Positions 28,660 through 39,282 are shown, counted from the first letter of the stretch. The stretch is 64,000 nucleotides of DNA from Paenibacillus sp. D2_2 (GCF_031199965.1 NZ_CP133605.1:5499001-5563000), one strand, 5' to 3'. Translations and numbers: made by a program. Notes: generated by a model not told the origin, from the letters alone.

Positions 28660-31600
28660 TTACTTTACGATCGACATGATGACCGTGACGGCTTCTGCCC
28701 GCGTAGCTTTTTCTCCAGGCGCGAAGCGGTTACCGCTGACGCCTTGGATCAGTCCAGCTTGATAAGCCGCCGCGACGTAAGGTACTGCCCAGGAAGGGAT
28801 ATAATCCGCGTCGTTGAAGGCCAGCTTCGCAGCCGAATCAAGCGGCAGTCCGGCAGCGCGCACGAGAATAACTGCCATCTCCAAGCGCGTGAGCTGCTGA
28901 TTAGGACGGAACGTTCCGTCCGTGTATCCGCTAATTAATCCAGAACCGACGGATTGATTAATCGCTTCAAGCGCCCATCCCGGGAATTGGCCTTGATCCG
29001 TAAAAGGAGTAATCTTTGATGTCCCCTTGATGGATAGCGCCCGAGAAATCATCGTTACGAATTCAGCGCGACTCACCTGCTGGTTCGGACGGAACGTTCC
29101 GTCCGCGTAACCGGTGACGATGCCTTTCGCAAGTGCTTTTTCAATTGAGCTTTTCGCCCAGTGGCCAGCAACATCGGTCACAGTCGAGGTGGAGCCTGTG
29201 CTGCTCCCGTACCACCGTTATTGGTATTTCCGTTATTGGAGCTCCCCCGTTAGGGCTGCCGCTATTACTGTTATTGTTATTACTGTTGTTAGCTGAATTG
29301 CTACTATTTCCAGTGTTAGTGCCAGCGTTTCCGCCATTACTTCCTCCTGTATTACCTCCGTTGTTGCCTCCATTACCGCCGTTGTTACCTCCGGTATTAC
29401 CTCCGTTGTCACCACCATTTCCGCCGTTATCGCCTCCGGTATTACCTCCGTTGTCACCGCCATTGCCGCCATTGTTGCCTCCAGTATTACCTCCGTTGTC
29501 ACCACCGTTGTCACCACCGTTACCGTTATTGGTCACGGCAATGGTCTCCGCAGAACTGGACTTTCCGTTAACCGCCTTGATGGCGAACTGGTAGGAATTA
29601 TGCGGATCAAGTCCTGTGACGGTATAGCTGAAGGACGACGCATTTGCATCTGGGACGATTCTGGCATTCCAGTTCGGATCAAGTTGTCCATTCTTTTCGT
29701 AAATCCGGTATGCCGACGCCACGGAGCCGCTTTCCGACTTGCTCCAGGACAACACGGCCTGCCCATTCTGGATCGGACTCATCATGGCGCCTTGAACTGG
29801 ACCTGGCTTGGCATCACTTTTGGTCAGGTTGAACTGATCGTATACATCCGTCGTACCCGTCTCTGTCGTCGTATAAGCCTTGAACGAAATGCTATCGTTC
29901 GTAATCGTAATGCCCGTGAACATCTCTTTACCTGGCTGCCCGTACTTGAATGCATACGGGAACGGTCCGCTCTTCGGCGTGTATCGTTTATCCCCTGCCG
30001 CATTACTCACAAGATACAAGGTTCCATTAGGGTTATCCATATTGCCGTTTGCGTCGACAGCTACCTTTTCAGGCACGTTGTTATACATTGGATACGTGCG
30101 GGTATAGGTATGGTCATGTCCACTTAGTACGACGTCAACGCCGATTTCATCGAACAAAGCGACAAGCTTGTCGCGGAAAAAGAGGACGTCACTATCCGAA
30201 GAGTGATTGGCCACTGAATATGGGGACTTATGGAACAAGACGATCTTCCACTTTTTATCCGTCTTGGCAGCCTCAGCACGAAGCCATTCCTCCTGCTTCT
30301 GATATACGGTGTCTATGTCTTTGGCTTCATTGTACTCCGTATTGATGACCATGAAGTGCGCCGGGCCGTAGTCAAAGGAATAGACCGATCCATCCGGCTT
30401 GGCCCCCGTATATGAGATGTTTGGCAAATTGAAATGATACCAGAAATTGTTGTTGGCTTTGCTCTCATGGTTACCCAGAGCCGGTACGAGTGGTGTATCT
30501 TTTAAGATGGAGTTCGGCTGGTTCAGTAACCACATCCATTGATTCTCGATATCCCCGTTATCGACAAGGTCACCCGTAATGGTGATAAAACGGGAATCCG
30601 GAAACTTTTTGAGGGCTTCATCAAGCGTGTGCTTCCAAGTCACGTATTCCCTTTCCGTCGTGCCCTGAGGGTCTGTCGTATACAGGAAAGTAAATGATTC
30701 CGGGTTCTGATCCGCCGTCTTAAAGGTTCCGATATCGCTCCAACGTCCCGCTTCGCCGTCACCGACACGGTAGCTGTATTCCGTACCTGGCTTCAGTCCG
30801 GTTGCCGTTACTTTATGGTCGGTATAAGACGTTTTTTTGCCTGCGCTTTTATCAGAACTCGATTGATAAACGTCAATCGGCATCGAATTTCCTTCGAAAG
30901 TCATGACACCCTCGGACGGCCAGTTACTGCCGGCAGCGCGAGATGCTTCAATCACTTCCACCTTCGTTCCCGTCACGGTTGGAATCGTGTACCAAGCGAA
31001 TCCCTGGGAAGTTTGAACATCGCCGTTGAACGTCAGCGCGATCGCAGTTGGCGTCTCAGGTCCTGACGTAGAACCGCCGCCTGTTCCTGTATCTGTTGGG
31101 TTTGCAATCAGTTGCATATCAAAGTACAGATCCGAGCTGCTTTCGCTGCGCTGATGCACCTCGGCCGCGAGCGTGTTGACACCTTCGCGCAGAACCCCCT
31201 TCAGAGCTTGCGTTAGATCGGCCGTTTCGGTCACCGGCTCATCGATAGTCGTCGCGCTGAGCGTCTGGTAACCCGCTTCGCCATCCGGCATGTTGTAACG
31301 ATAGACCTCTTGACCATTGGCATACAGAATGACGCCGTCGTCGATGCCAAAGGTTCCTACGATTTTTTTATAGTCAGCTAGACCCTTTACATTCATCGTC
31401 GTCCGGAAATACGATGTTATATATTTTTTGCTGCTGCTTGGCCCATAGCTGATGACTTGCTTAATACCGCCGAATACGGCCGTCGCTTTGGACACCGGAT
31501 ACCCAAGTGGAGCTGGGCCCGCGCTCCAGGCCGAATCGTTAAAATTCTCGGCGCGCCAGGCCGCACCTTGGTCGGAACCGTTATCGAGATATCTCCACGT

Positions 31601-32440
31601 CGAATTCGGAGCCATCAGCTTGATATTGGAAGTTTCAGCATTGCCGCTCTCTCCGTTATCATTGCTGCCATTTCCAGCGCCATTGTCACTACCATTGCCG
31701 CCAGGACCGCCGCTGCCGTTATTTTCATCTCCGCTGCCGGAACCATTTTGGCGCAGCTGTGCGGTAAGCTTCATGTCAAAATATAAATCTGAGCTGGATG
31801 CGCTCTGATTATGTACTTCCGCCGTAAACAGATTGTCGCCGTCCTTCAGCGCCCCCTTGAGGGTATCAGTCAGATCGGCATAAGTGACTACCGGCAGATC
31901 CTTGTTGGAGGTGGCCAGCTTACCGTATCCGACTTGGCCAACGGGCATTCCCGTCCGATAGATCTCTTGGCCATTGGCATACAAGATCAAGCCATCGTCC
32001 ACACCAAACGTACCCTGAAAGGACGCGTAAGCATTGACGTCGGGGATGGAAATGATCTTGCTGAAATAAGACGTGATATGCTTGTTAGATGCATCGCCGC
32101 CAAAGCTGATGATCGTGTTGACTTTGCCAAACTCCTTGTCAGGCGCTACATCGCCCGAAGTCACTCCGCTTTTGACCTTGTATCCAAGGGGGGATAGCCC
32201 TACCGGCCAAGTGGAAAAATCGAACGCGCTCGTCATCGCCCCGCTGTAGTCGAGCCCTTCATCATTGTAGCTCCAGGTAGAGCTCGCAGGGATCAGATCC
32301 ACGAAAGTAGAGCTTCCCGTCTGCACCATATCCGCTTCCGCTTGGACCTGGACACCCGGAAATGCCGCTGTAACAATCATAAAAATGGCTATCAACATTA
32401 TGAGCCATTTCCGCCTATCAGATATACGCATCATATACAC
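28660..32440 (-). CDS. S-layer-anchored metallophosphoesterase, two frame breaks
   Basis: Signal peptide (1-34), two homologous domains of about 170 residues each (45-230 and 275-450; both contain YFDMKL/YFDMQL), a purple-acid-phosphatase-type FnIII domain (about 465-575), a calcineurin-like phosphoesterase (585-800; TGDLVDNGD, ALGNHES, LSGHDHTYTR), another FnIII (about 890-975), a Gly/Asn linker of 15-residue repeats, then three SLH domains (GYADGTFRPNQQVSRAEF). The SLH part is in another frame as read; one G missing in each of the runs at 29206-29208 and 29244-29248 restores one 1,260-residue protein. All metal-ligand motifs are present, so an active cell-surface phosphatase or phosphodiesterase is likely. 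Confidence 0.88.
29325..29525 (-). repeat. In-frame 45-bp tandem repeats (Gly/Asn linker)
   Basis: About four copies of a 15-residue unit of the form GGDNGGNTGGNNGGN, coding for a flexible linker between the phosphatase and SLH domains. Copy number probably varies between strains. Confidence 0.8.
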
Positions 32441-32692
32441 CTCACAGATAAGATAAGATTAGATCTTATCCTATCAGCGAATCATTCGGTAAATATTAAT
32501 ACCATGTAAATCATCTATAAAGTTATGAGACTCCACCCAAAATAACTCCTTGCTACAATTTCCCTAATTCATCTACAAACGCCACCAGACTGAATTGTTC
32601 CAACTGGTATAGACTTCTGCCTTCATTCTCACTACAATTGAATCAATGATTTGGAGATAACCATCACTTAACATAACCGGAGGTATACATCC

Positions 32693-33214
32693 ATGATTAA
32701 GCATGGCGCAGAGTATTATATATCCAAGCTTGGGCTCGAACCCCATCCAGAAGGTGGGTATTACAAGAGAACTTTTGAATCTGAAGAAAAAACTTCAGAT
32801 CAAGAATTGTCTGTTTCCTTTGAAGGGACAAGACTGCTGTATACAAGCATCTACTTTTTATTAGACTCCAATAATATCTCTCATTTCCATCGTTTGAAAT
32901 CAGATGAGCTATGGTATTATCACGCAGGAAGCCCATTAACCGTACATGTTATTGATGAGAATGGAGAATATAAAGAGTTAAAATTAGGAACTAACTTGGA
33001 TCAGGGAGAAGTCCCGCAAGTGCTGGTCCCCAAAAATAGTATCTTTGCTTCATCTGTTACGGATCAAGATACCTTTTCTTTAGTAGGGTGCATGGTTTCA
33101 CCTGGTTTTGAGTTTAGAGATTTTGAGCTATTTACACAGGACGAGCTCTTGGCCGAATACCCTCAACATAAGGATGCCATTATGAAGTTGGCTTATGAAG
33201 TGATTCCAGTTTAG
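32693..33214 (+). CDS. Cupin_5 (DUF985) family protein
   Basis: 173-residue single-domain cupin. LGLEPHPEGGYYKRTFESEE is the family signature; SHFHRLKSDELWYYHAGSPL contains the conserved cupin histidines and glutamate; LVGCMVSPGFEFRDFEL closes the barrel. Function of this family is unsettled; some members are linked to sugar or nucleotide-sugar metabolism. GGAGGT lies before ATG 32693. Encoded alone, facing the second chemoreceptor. Confidence 0.93.
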   Translation: MIKHGAEYYISKLGLEPHPEGGYYKRTFESEEKTSDQELSVSFEGTRLLYTSIYFLLDSNNISHFHRLKSDELWYYHAGSPLTVHVIDENGEYKELKLGTNLDQGEVPQVLVPKNSIFASSVTDQDTFSLVGCMVSPGFEFRDFELFTQDELLAEYPQHKDAIMKLAYEVIPV

Positions 33215-33244
33215 TAACTTCATTAATCGATAGGTTATATAAAC

Positions 33245-33300
33245 AAAGACGTATAGGGAAGCCCTACTCTAAAATGGAGTATGATCCCAAATACGTCTTG
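33245..33300 (-). terminator. Terminator of the second chemoreceptor gene
   Basis: AAGACGTAT/ATACGTCTT stem enclosing a long loop with an inner GGAGTA/TACTCT pairing; T-rich on the minus strand. Confidence 0.6.
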
Positions 33301-33319
33301 TTCTATGTATCAGTATAAT

Positions 33320-34594
33320 TTAGTTAGTTTCGAAAACCCGAATTTTCTCATTTAACAAATGGGCGTTATTGTAAAGAACTTCAGATGAAGCTGCAATCTC
33401 TTGCATGACCGCGGATTGCTCCTGCGTGTAAGCAGAGGCATGTCTGGCACTGTTTGCAATCTGATCAGATATGGAGGCAATCTCCTTTGTCTCAAGAAGG
33501 GTTTGCTGAATTTGCTCTCTTTGCTCTGTGACCACCTCAGCAATAACTTGAACAGTTTCAGATGTTTGACCTGCGGCATCTGTGATATCTATAAGCGCAT
33601 GATTTACTTGTGCGCCTTTGGATGCTTCTGCGTTAATGGAGCTTACCTGACTTGTAATCTGATGAACTACAAGGCTAATCTGCTCCTGAATTTGTTGAAT
33701 TAGCTTATTGATACCATCTACGGCCATCGTGCTTTGCTCTGCAAGCTTGCGAATCTCTGTTGCCACAACAGCAAAGCCTCGCCCTTCCTCCCCTGCTCTT
33801 GCTGCCTCTATTGAAGCATTTAGAGCAAGCAGATGCGTTTGATTCGCTATTTCTCCTACGATGACTGAAATATTATTAATCTCTTGCGCATCATGATCAA
33901 GCTGATTGACCATCTCGATAGATTGCTCGCTGGATTTCGCCAGCTTCAGCATTCCTTCCACAAGTGAATGAACAATAACTTCACTTTCCAGTAAAGTATG
34001 AGACATGTTCTGAGCCAAGGTACGGGCTCGTTCTGCTTTGCTGCTTACATCATGAGCCGCTTCTGTAATACGTTCTACAGTGGAGAATGTGTTCCTAGTC
34101 GATTCCGCTTGCTGATCCGCGCCTTTTGAAATATCCGTGATCGTATTGGATATCTCCTCGACTTGTTGTGTTGCTTGCAGAAGTGTGCGGCTTAGTTCAG
34201 ATGCGTTGGAATTTGTATGGGCTGAGTTATTCGTGATCTCTTGAATAATAAGCCTGAGATTATTAAGCATCTTGGAGAATGATGTATATAGGATTTGGAT
34301 CTCATCATTTGAACGGTGTTCAGGAATCACGACGTTCAGCTTGCCTGTTGCTGCTTCATTTACAGTTGCTGTTAGCTTGACCAAAGGTCTGACTAAGTAC
34401 AGAGCAGCCAGCCACCCAAGCAGGCCTGTCCAGAAAATACCGAGGGCTAGAATGATAGGTATGTACAACACATCATCCATGTGGGGAGCAAGATAGTCTT
34501 TTAATACAAATATGAAAAAACCACTTGTACTATAGGTGACTAATGAAACACCAGCAATGCCAAGAACCATTTTTTTGATTAAGCTGAACTTCAT
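33320..34594 (-). CDS. Methyl-accepting chemotaxis protein with minimal sensor
   Basis: About 424 residues from ATG 34594 (GGGGG 8 bases upstream; the open frame to 34630 has no site). Two membrane helices near 8-25 and 40-65 are separated by only about 15 residues, so there is no periplasmic ligand domain; HAMP at about 66-115, then the signalling rod with [20 protein letters not shown]. Such receptors sense through the membrane, cytoplasm or partner proteins. Only distantly similar to the dCache receptor at 13252. Monocistronic. Confidence 0.92.
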   Translation of the reverse strand: MKFSLIKKMVLGIAGVSLVTYSTSGFFIFVLKDYLAPHMDDVLYIPIILALGIFWTGLLGWLAALYLVRPLVKLTATVNEAATGKLNVVIPEHRSNDEIQILYTSFSKMLNNLRLIIQEITNNSAHTNSNASELSRTLLQATQQVEEISNTITDISKGADQQAESTRNTFSTVERITEAAHDVSSKAERARTLAQNMSHTLLESEVIVHSLVEGMLKLAKSSEQSIEMVNQLDHDAQEINNISVIVGEIANQTHLLALNASIEAARAGEEGRGFAVVATEIRKLAEQSTMAVDGINKLIQQIQEQISLVVHQITSQVSSINAEASKGAQVNHALIDITDAAGQTSETVQVIAEVVTEQREQIQQTLLETKEIASISDQIANSARHASAYTQEQSAVMQEIAASSEVLYNNAHLLNEKIRVFETN

Positions 34595-34838
34595 CCACAT
34601 TACCCCCGTACATAAATTGGAATAATACAATTACACAGAAATTTGAAGGTTAATCAGAAGAGTTTGGGTTCTAAGATTGTTCATGAGTCCAAATTGTTTG
34701 CATATATCATACCCTAATACTGGATGCTACTCAATAATTTTCCGTTCCTCCGTATCACTCGAATAGCAAATTTAAAGGACCCCATGGATGCCCCCAGTGC
34801 TACTCGCTACAGATCCCCTTGCCACATCACGTCATCAT

Positions 34839-35162
34839 TTAGGACCCACTGTGTTCTTTTCCCCATGTACACAATACTTCCAGCACAGGCATCAGTGTCA
34901 AACCTTTAGGCGACAAAGTATATTCAACTTTAGGTGGGACCTGCGGATATTCCGTACGTACAAGTAAGTTGTCAGCTTCCAGTTCTTTTAACTGGGAACT
35001 AAGCATTTTGTGTGTGATGTTCCCCAATGCTCGCTTAAGTTCGCCATAGCGGAGAGTTTCTCTTTTCCATAGCCAGAACAAAATATGCATTTTCCATTTT
35101 CCATGAATTAATGAAATTGCATAAGAAAATGGCACAACATTAACCTCTTCTTGATTTTCCAT
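34839..35162 (-). CDS. HxlR family transcriptional regulator
   Basis: 107-residue winged-helix protein: ISLIHGKWKMHILFWLWKRE and RYGELKRALGNITHKMLSSQ are hallmarks of HxlR/YodB-type repressors. Cysteine positions: one near the C-terminus (EVLCTWGKEHS); it lacks the N-terminal Cys used by YodB for quinone sensing. Divergent from an Old Yellow Enzyme homologue, with an inverted repeat between, so it probably controls that gene. Confidence 0.9.
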   Translation of the reverse strand: MENQEEVNVVPFSYAISLIHGKWKMHILFWLWKRETLRYGELKRALGNITHKMLSSQLKELEADNLLVRTEYPQVPPKVEYTLSPKGLTLMPVLEVLCTWGKEHSGS

Positions 35163-35180
35163 TTTACACTCTCCTTTTAG

Positions 35181-35209
35181 ATAGTATCTACCCTAAAAGT
35201 GCATACTAT
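35181..35209. promoter_or_regulatory. Candidate HxlR operator
   Basis: ATAGTAT and ATACTAT form a perfect 7-base inverted repeat with a 15-base centre between the divergent HxlR and OYE genes. YodB-type sites have related TACTAT/ATAGTA arms. Confidence 0.5.
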
Positions 35210-35271
35210 ACGTTTAGTCTACTCTTTTTTATTATTAATTACGAACTATAAACGAAAGGAAGAAAAGAAGA

Positions 35272-36468
35272 ATGGAAAATAACAATTGGAATTTCCTGTT
35301 GCCTTATACCTTTACCAAAGGGATTACTCTAAAGAATAGGATCGTCATGGCGCCAATGACAACTATGTCGAGTTTCTTCGATGGTTCGATAACGCGTGAC
35401 GAAGTAGATTATTATGCAGAAAGAGCGGGAGGTCCGGGCATGATCATCACGGGCGTCGCGTATGTTGTCGAGAATGGAAAAGGGTTTGAAGGCGAATTGT
35501 CCATTGCCAAGGATACCGATATCAAGGGACTCTCCAAGATTGCCAACGCTATTCATAAGAATGGTACAAAAGCGGTTATCCAAATCTTTCACGCCGGTCG
35601 CAAGACCAATTCCAAGATTCTCAGAGGTGTTCAACCTGTAAGTTCAAGTCCCATCGCAGCCACACATCCCGCAGACTCGGAGACACCGCGCGAATTAACT
35701 CATGAGGAGATAGATGGTATTATCCAAGACTTTGGCAAGGCTACTCTGCGGGCGATTCAGGCTGGGTTTGACGGGGTGGAACTACATGGGGCAAACACCT
35801 ATCTTTTGCAGCAGTTTGTTTCTCCGCATTCCAATCGACGGTTAGATCAGTGGGGTGGCAGTTTTGAAAAGCGGGTCCGATTCCCACTGGCAGTTATTCA
35901 AAAAGTTGCATCCGTTATCGCCACCCATGCAAAAGAGCCATTTTTACTTGGCTACCGTCTTTCCCCGGAGGAAATTGAAACGCCAGGCATTAGGCTGGAT
36001 GATTCTTTAGCCTTTGCCCGGATGCTGGGAGATACTCCGATTGATTACCTTCATCTCTCATTGGCCAACTATAAACGGACATCCCTTCATGAAACCTCTG
36101 ATCAAGAGCCGCTTCTTGACAAGTTTGTTCAGGTTATGGCCAATAAGAAGCCGATCATAGGAATAGGCTCAGTCGAACGTCCAGAAGACGCGGAAGCTGT
36201 TATTCATTCCGGTGCGGCTTTGGTCGCGATTGGGCGGCAATTGATCCGCGAGCCGAAATGGGTGCAAAAAGTGGAAGCGGGTGATTCGGACAGTATCCGC
36301 TACCTTCTCTCCCCGTCCGAGTTGGATGAACTGCAGATCCCGTTGGCTATGCAAACCTACCTTGAAGGGTCGTTCAGGGAGGTCATGCACTTTTCCACCG
36401 ATGTACCAGAAGAAGATAACTATCAGAAATCTCTAGCTCCAATGGAAGGCTTTGAGAAGAAGATGTAA
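35272..36468 (+). CDS. Old Yellow Enzyme-type NADH-dependent flavin oxidoreductase
   Basis: 398-residue FMN-dependent TIM-barrel ene-reductase. LKNRIVMAPMTTMSS opens the barrel; the active-site block is FDGVELHGANTYLLQQFVSP with the substrate-binding His-Gly-Ala-Asn; the C-terminal VAIGRQLIREPKW binds the FMN phosphate. It reduces activated C=C bonds (enones, quinones, nitro compounds). AGGAAG lies before ATG 35272. Divergent from HxlR, which suggests induction by electrophiles. A terminator follows. Confidence 0.93.
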   Translation: MENNNWNFLLPYTFTKGITLKNRIVMAPMTTMSSFFDGSITRDEVDYYAERAGGPGMIITGVAYVVENGKGFEGELSIAKDTDIKGLSKIANAIHKNGTKAVIQIFHAGRKTNSKILRGVQPVSSSPIAATHPADSETPRELTHEEIDGIIQDFGKATLRAIQAGFDGVELHGANTYLLQQFVSPHSNRRLDQWGGSFEKRVRFPLAVIQKVASVIATHAKEPFLLGYRLSPEEIETPGIRLDDSLAFARMLGDTPIDYLHLSLANYKRTSLHETSDQEPLLDKFVQVMANKKPIIGIGSVERPEDAEAVIHSGAALVAIGRQLIREPKWVQKVEAGDSDSIRYLLSPSELDELQIPLAMQTYLEGSFREVMHFSTDVPEEDNYQKSLAPMEGFEKKM

Positions 36469-36488
36469 AGAATGAAAGTTTGAGAAAA

Positions 36489-36516
36489 GGCAGCCAATCA
36501 CAGGGATTGGCTGCCT
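36489..36516 (+). terminator. Terminator of the OYE gene
   Basis: Eleven-base stem GGCAGCCAATC/GATTGGCTGCC with a 5-base loop after the OYE stop codon; weak T run. Confidence 0.7.
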
Positions 36517-36535
36517 TCAAAAGTATTTTATTAGA

Positions 36536-36760
36536 TTATCGTTCGCAAAAGTATTCTAAAACAAATTGACGGAATTGCTTAGCGATCGGTGTAAAGTAGC
36601 GTTTTTCGTACCAAGCTAACCCAATAGTCCACCTACAAGATGGTTCGACAATTCGAAGTATATGTGGATACTCCTCTGATTTAGGCAGCTTTGACACTTC
36701 AGCACGAAAGCAACACCTAACCCCTGCTTAACTAATTCAGTGCCATCGGATGGATACTTT
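36536..36760 (-). pseudogene. LysR-family C-terminal remnant
   Basis: On the minus strand the gap reads SDGTELVKQGLGVAFVL, then, one base shifted, EVSKLPKSEEYPHILRIVEP and WYEKRYFTPIAKQFRQFVLE to a stop at 36536. This is the end of a LysR substrate-binding domain. The DNA-binding domain and the first 200 residues are absent: the SDR gene stop (36759) abuts the fragment. Confidence 0.7.
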
Positions 36761-37622
36761 ATTCCATGTAAACGGTCGATTTTGTCAGTTCTTCATATTC
36801 TGAATCCGATTCTGCCAATCGTTTTGCCCCTTCTTGAGCAATTTTCCAGGCACTTGTCCCCATTAATAAATGCAACGGTGGTTCGGACATCTCCGTCAAC
36901 TTCCATACCGCTTCCGCTATTTTGGCAGGGTTGCTTAAAATGCCCATCCGCTCTTCGGGAGTGGAGGCATTCATGTTCCGTAAATGCTCCACAACTGGAC
37001 TAATGACCGGATGGTAGGGTGCGCTTATCTGAGGGACACCCATGGACGAACCTGCCCAATCTGTCGCAATCCCGCCGGGCTCAACCGTAGTGACCTTGAT
37101 ACCAAATGAAGCCACTTCTTTTGCCAGCACCTCCGTAAAACCGTTGACGGCAAATTTGGAGCTTTGGTAAGCGCCTAGACCTGCACTACCGAAGCGTCCG
37201 CCAATCGAGGAGATATTAATAATTGAACCTTGCTTCTGCTCTCGCATCATCGGCAGAACGGCTTTTGTCACATATACCACGCCGAAGAAATTCGTAGCCA
37301 CTTGATTTTGAAAATCCTCGATGCCTATATCCTCAATAGAAGCAACATTGGCATACCCTGCATTATTGACAAGAACATCAATTCTGCCAAAATGGCTCAA
37401 GCCCTTTTGAACGGCTGACTGTACTTCTTCAACATCAGTAACATCCAGTTTGAGCGTGAGAACACGATCCCCATGTTTAGCCGACAATTCCTCCAAAGAA
37501 GTAAGATTCCGTGCGGTTGCAATAACACAATCACCATGCTGCAGAGCTATTGATGCAATCTCGTGCCCCAATCCTCGAGAACTGCCGGTAACCAACCAAA
37601 CTTTGTTTCTCATTCCATTCAC
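36759..37622 (-). CDS. Short-chain dehydrogenase/reductase
   Basis: 287-residue classical SDR: VTGSSRGLGHE is the NAD(P)-binding glycine motif, NNAGYAN the structural NNAG, and YQSSKFAVNGF the catalytic YxxxK, with Ser upstream (NISSIGG). Substrate is not predictable. The gene is driven by a MerR-type promoter (37646-37676) and is divergent from the MerR gene, so redox or electrophile induction is likely. Abuts a LysR remnant. Confidence 0.92.
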   Translation of the reverse strand: MNGMRNKVWLVTGSSRGLGHEIASIALQHGDCVIATARNLTSLEELSAKHGDRVLTLKLDVTDVEEVQSAVQKGLSHFGRIDVLVNNAGYANVASIEDIGIEDFQNQVATNFFGVVYVTKAVLPMMREQKQGSIINISSIGGRFGSAGLGAYQSSKFAVNGFTEVLAKEVASFGIKVTTVEPGGIATDWAGSSMGVPQISAPYHPVISPVVEHLRNMNASTPEERMGILSNPAKIAEAVWKLTEMSEPPLHLLMGTSAWKIAQEGAKRLAESDSEYEELTKSTVYME

Positions 37623-37645
37623 CTCTCATGGTTTTGTCAAGATGG

Positions 37646-37676
37646 AGTATAATAAATTCGAGTTACTCGAAGTCAA
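37646..37676 (-). promoter_or_regulatory. MerR-type promoter with 19-bp spacer and dyad
   Basis: On the minus strand TTGACT and TATACT are separated by exactly 19 bases (sigma-A optimum is 17). The spacer and the last base of the -35 hold the perfect palindrome TTCGAGTNACTCGAA (37657-37671). This overlong spacer is the classic target of MerR-family activators, which twist the DNA to realign the two elements. It drives the SDR gene. Confidence 0.8.
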
Positions 37677-37701
37677 TATAAATTTAGAAGGGGGTCATCC
37701 A

Positions 37702-38094
37702 ATGTCTTATTCTGTAAAGGAAGTCGCCGAAATGTTCCGTATTTCACCTCATACAGTGCGCTACTATACAGATCAGGAATTAATACCCGGTGTCACGCGG
37801 GATCATAATGGTCGCAGGATGTTTGATGATGCTTCACTCGGCTGGCTGCGAACGATTATAGCGTTTCGAACCGCAGGGATGTCGATTGATATGATTCGTC
37901 ATTACCTGGATCTATATAACCAGGGTGAGGAGACGATCCCCGCAAGGTACCAATTGTTAGTGCAGCAGCAGCAACTCACCATGCAAAAAATTGACGACCT
38001 CACGCATCAGCTAGAAGTTATTAATGAGAAAGTCCAATCTTACAACGGCTGGACTCATCCTGCCGGAAGTACCCCAATCAAAAAGGGGCGATGA
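37702..38094 (+). CDS. MerR family transcriptional regulator
   Basis: 130 residues from ATG 37702 (GAAGGGGG upstream); the longer open frame from 37450 is antisense to the SDR gene. The winged helix is SVKEVAEMFRISPHTVRYYT, with RDHNGRRMFDDASLGWLRTI as the wing; the rest is the antiparallel dimerisation coiled coil. No cysteine is present, so it is not a metal or [2Fe-2S] sensor; closest in plan to AdhR-type regulators that respond to aldehydes. Divergent from the SDR gene it probably activates. Confidence 0.9.
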   Translation: MSYSVKEVAEMFRISPHTVRYYTDQELIPGVTRDHNGRRMFDDASLGWLRTIIAFRTAGMSIDMIRHYLDLYNQGEETIPARYQLLVQQQQLTMQKIDDLTHQLEVINEKVQSYNGWTHPAGSTPIKKGR

Positions 38095-38225
38095 ATTTGC
38101 CGTTATTTATGACACGTTTCTCCGCGCTATCTGTAACGGTTTAAAATTAATGCCTGATTTTCGGCTACGGTTGTCGTAAGCTCAGGGTATAATAATTTCA
38201 ATCTTAATGCGTAGGGGTTACAAAT

Positions 38226-39280
38226 ATGATCCATAACGAGGAACGAAAAATCGAATATTATAAAGCGCTTGTCGAGAAAAGATCTGACTATGAAGGCGTC
38301 TTCTATGTAGGTGTCAAATCCACTGGTGTGTTCTGCCGGCCGACCTGTCCTGCTAGGAAGCCAAAATACGAAAACTGCGAGTTCTATGAGACTGCGCAAC
38401 AAGCGCTTCTGGCTTCCTTCCGTCCCTGCCAGCGCTGCCGACCCTTGTCGCACCCGAATCAAGTCTCGGATATCGTCCGACTGCTCGTTGAAGCGGTTGA
38501 GCAAAACCCAGAGAAGCGATGGAAGGGACGCGATTTCAAGGCTCTATCCATCGATGAATCCACTGCCCGCCGTCAGTTCAAGAAGCGCTTTGGCATGACA
38601 TTCGTCGAATACGCTCGAGCACGTCGAATGGGACTCGCTCTGAAGAGCATCCGATCGGGGGAAAAAATAATCGATACGCAATTAGCTTCAGGTTATGATT
38701 CCAGTAGCGGATTTAGAGATGCATTTTCTCGCATCATGGGCGCCCCTCCTACTCTCCTTGATGACAGCCGTATTCTTAAGGCAGCTTGGCTGGATACGCG
38801 GCTTGGCCCTATGATCGCCATAACGGACGAGGATGAGCTGTATCTATTGGAATTTGTGGACCGTCGAGGACTAGAACGCGAGGTTGAACGACTTAGGAAA
38901 AGATTAAAAGCAGCCATCATTCCCGGCCAAACAAAACCTATACAATGGATTAAACACGAACTGACTCAATATTTCGAGGGTACGTTAACTGAGTTTAAGA
39001 CCCTCTTCATCTTATCGGGTCACCTTTCCAGCAAAGCGTATGGGAGCAATTAAAGCAAATTCCACCTGGGGAAACTCGTTCTTACTCCGACATTGCGCTG
39101 AAACTTGGCAAGCCCACCGCATATCGTGCGGTAGCTCAAGCGAATGGTGCCAATCAACTGGCGATCGTCATTCCCTGTCATCGCGTGATCAACTCCGATG
39201 GTGAGCTCGGCGGGTATGGTGGCGGACTAGCACGCAAAGAGTGGCTGCTAAATCACGAGAAGAACAAAGTACATTCATAA
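38226..39280 (+). CDS. ada: Bifunctional Ada: DNA-alkyl-phosphotriester and O6-methylguanine repair/AraC activator, frame-broken
   Basis: N-terminal Ada zinc domain with the four Cys (FCRPTCPARKPKYENC; RPCQRCRP), the first of which accepts methyl groups from phosphotriesters; AraC HTH (ARRQFKKRFGMTFVEYARAR); C-terminal O6-methylguanine-DNA methyltransferase. As read the last domain is lost after EGTLTEFKT; one extra C in the run at 39001-39003 restores PLHLIGSPFQQSVWEQLKQI and the acceptor IPCHRV to a stop at 39280, 351 residues. The operon is not evident; alkylation-repair gene alkD lies nearby at 40279. Confidence 0.93.
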
Positions 39281-39282
39281 AT

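Noticed and set aside
29325-29525. Tandem repeats as a CRISPR array
   Set aside because: Units are in frame, have no unique spacers and encode a protein linker.
29133-29594. Proline/leucine-rich plus-strand frame and a valine/threonine-rich minus frame
   Set aside because: Both are shadows of the Gly/Asn repeat region of the phosphatase linker; their low complexity follows from the repeats.
37450-37701. 84-residue N-terminal extension of the MerR gene
   Set aside because: It is antisense to the SDR gene; the MerR HTH begins directly at 37702 after a good ribosome site.
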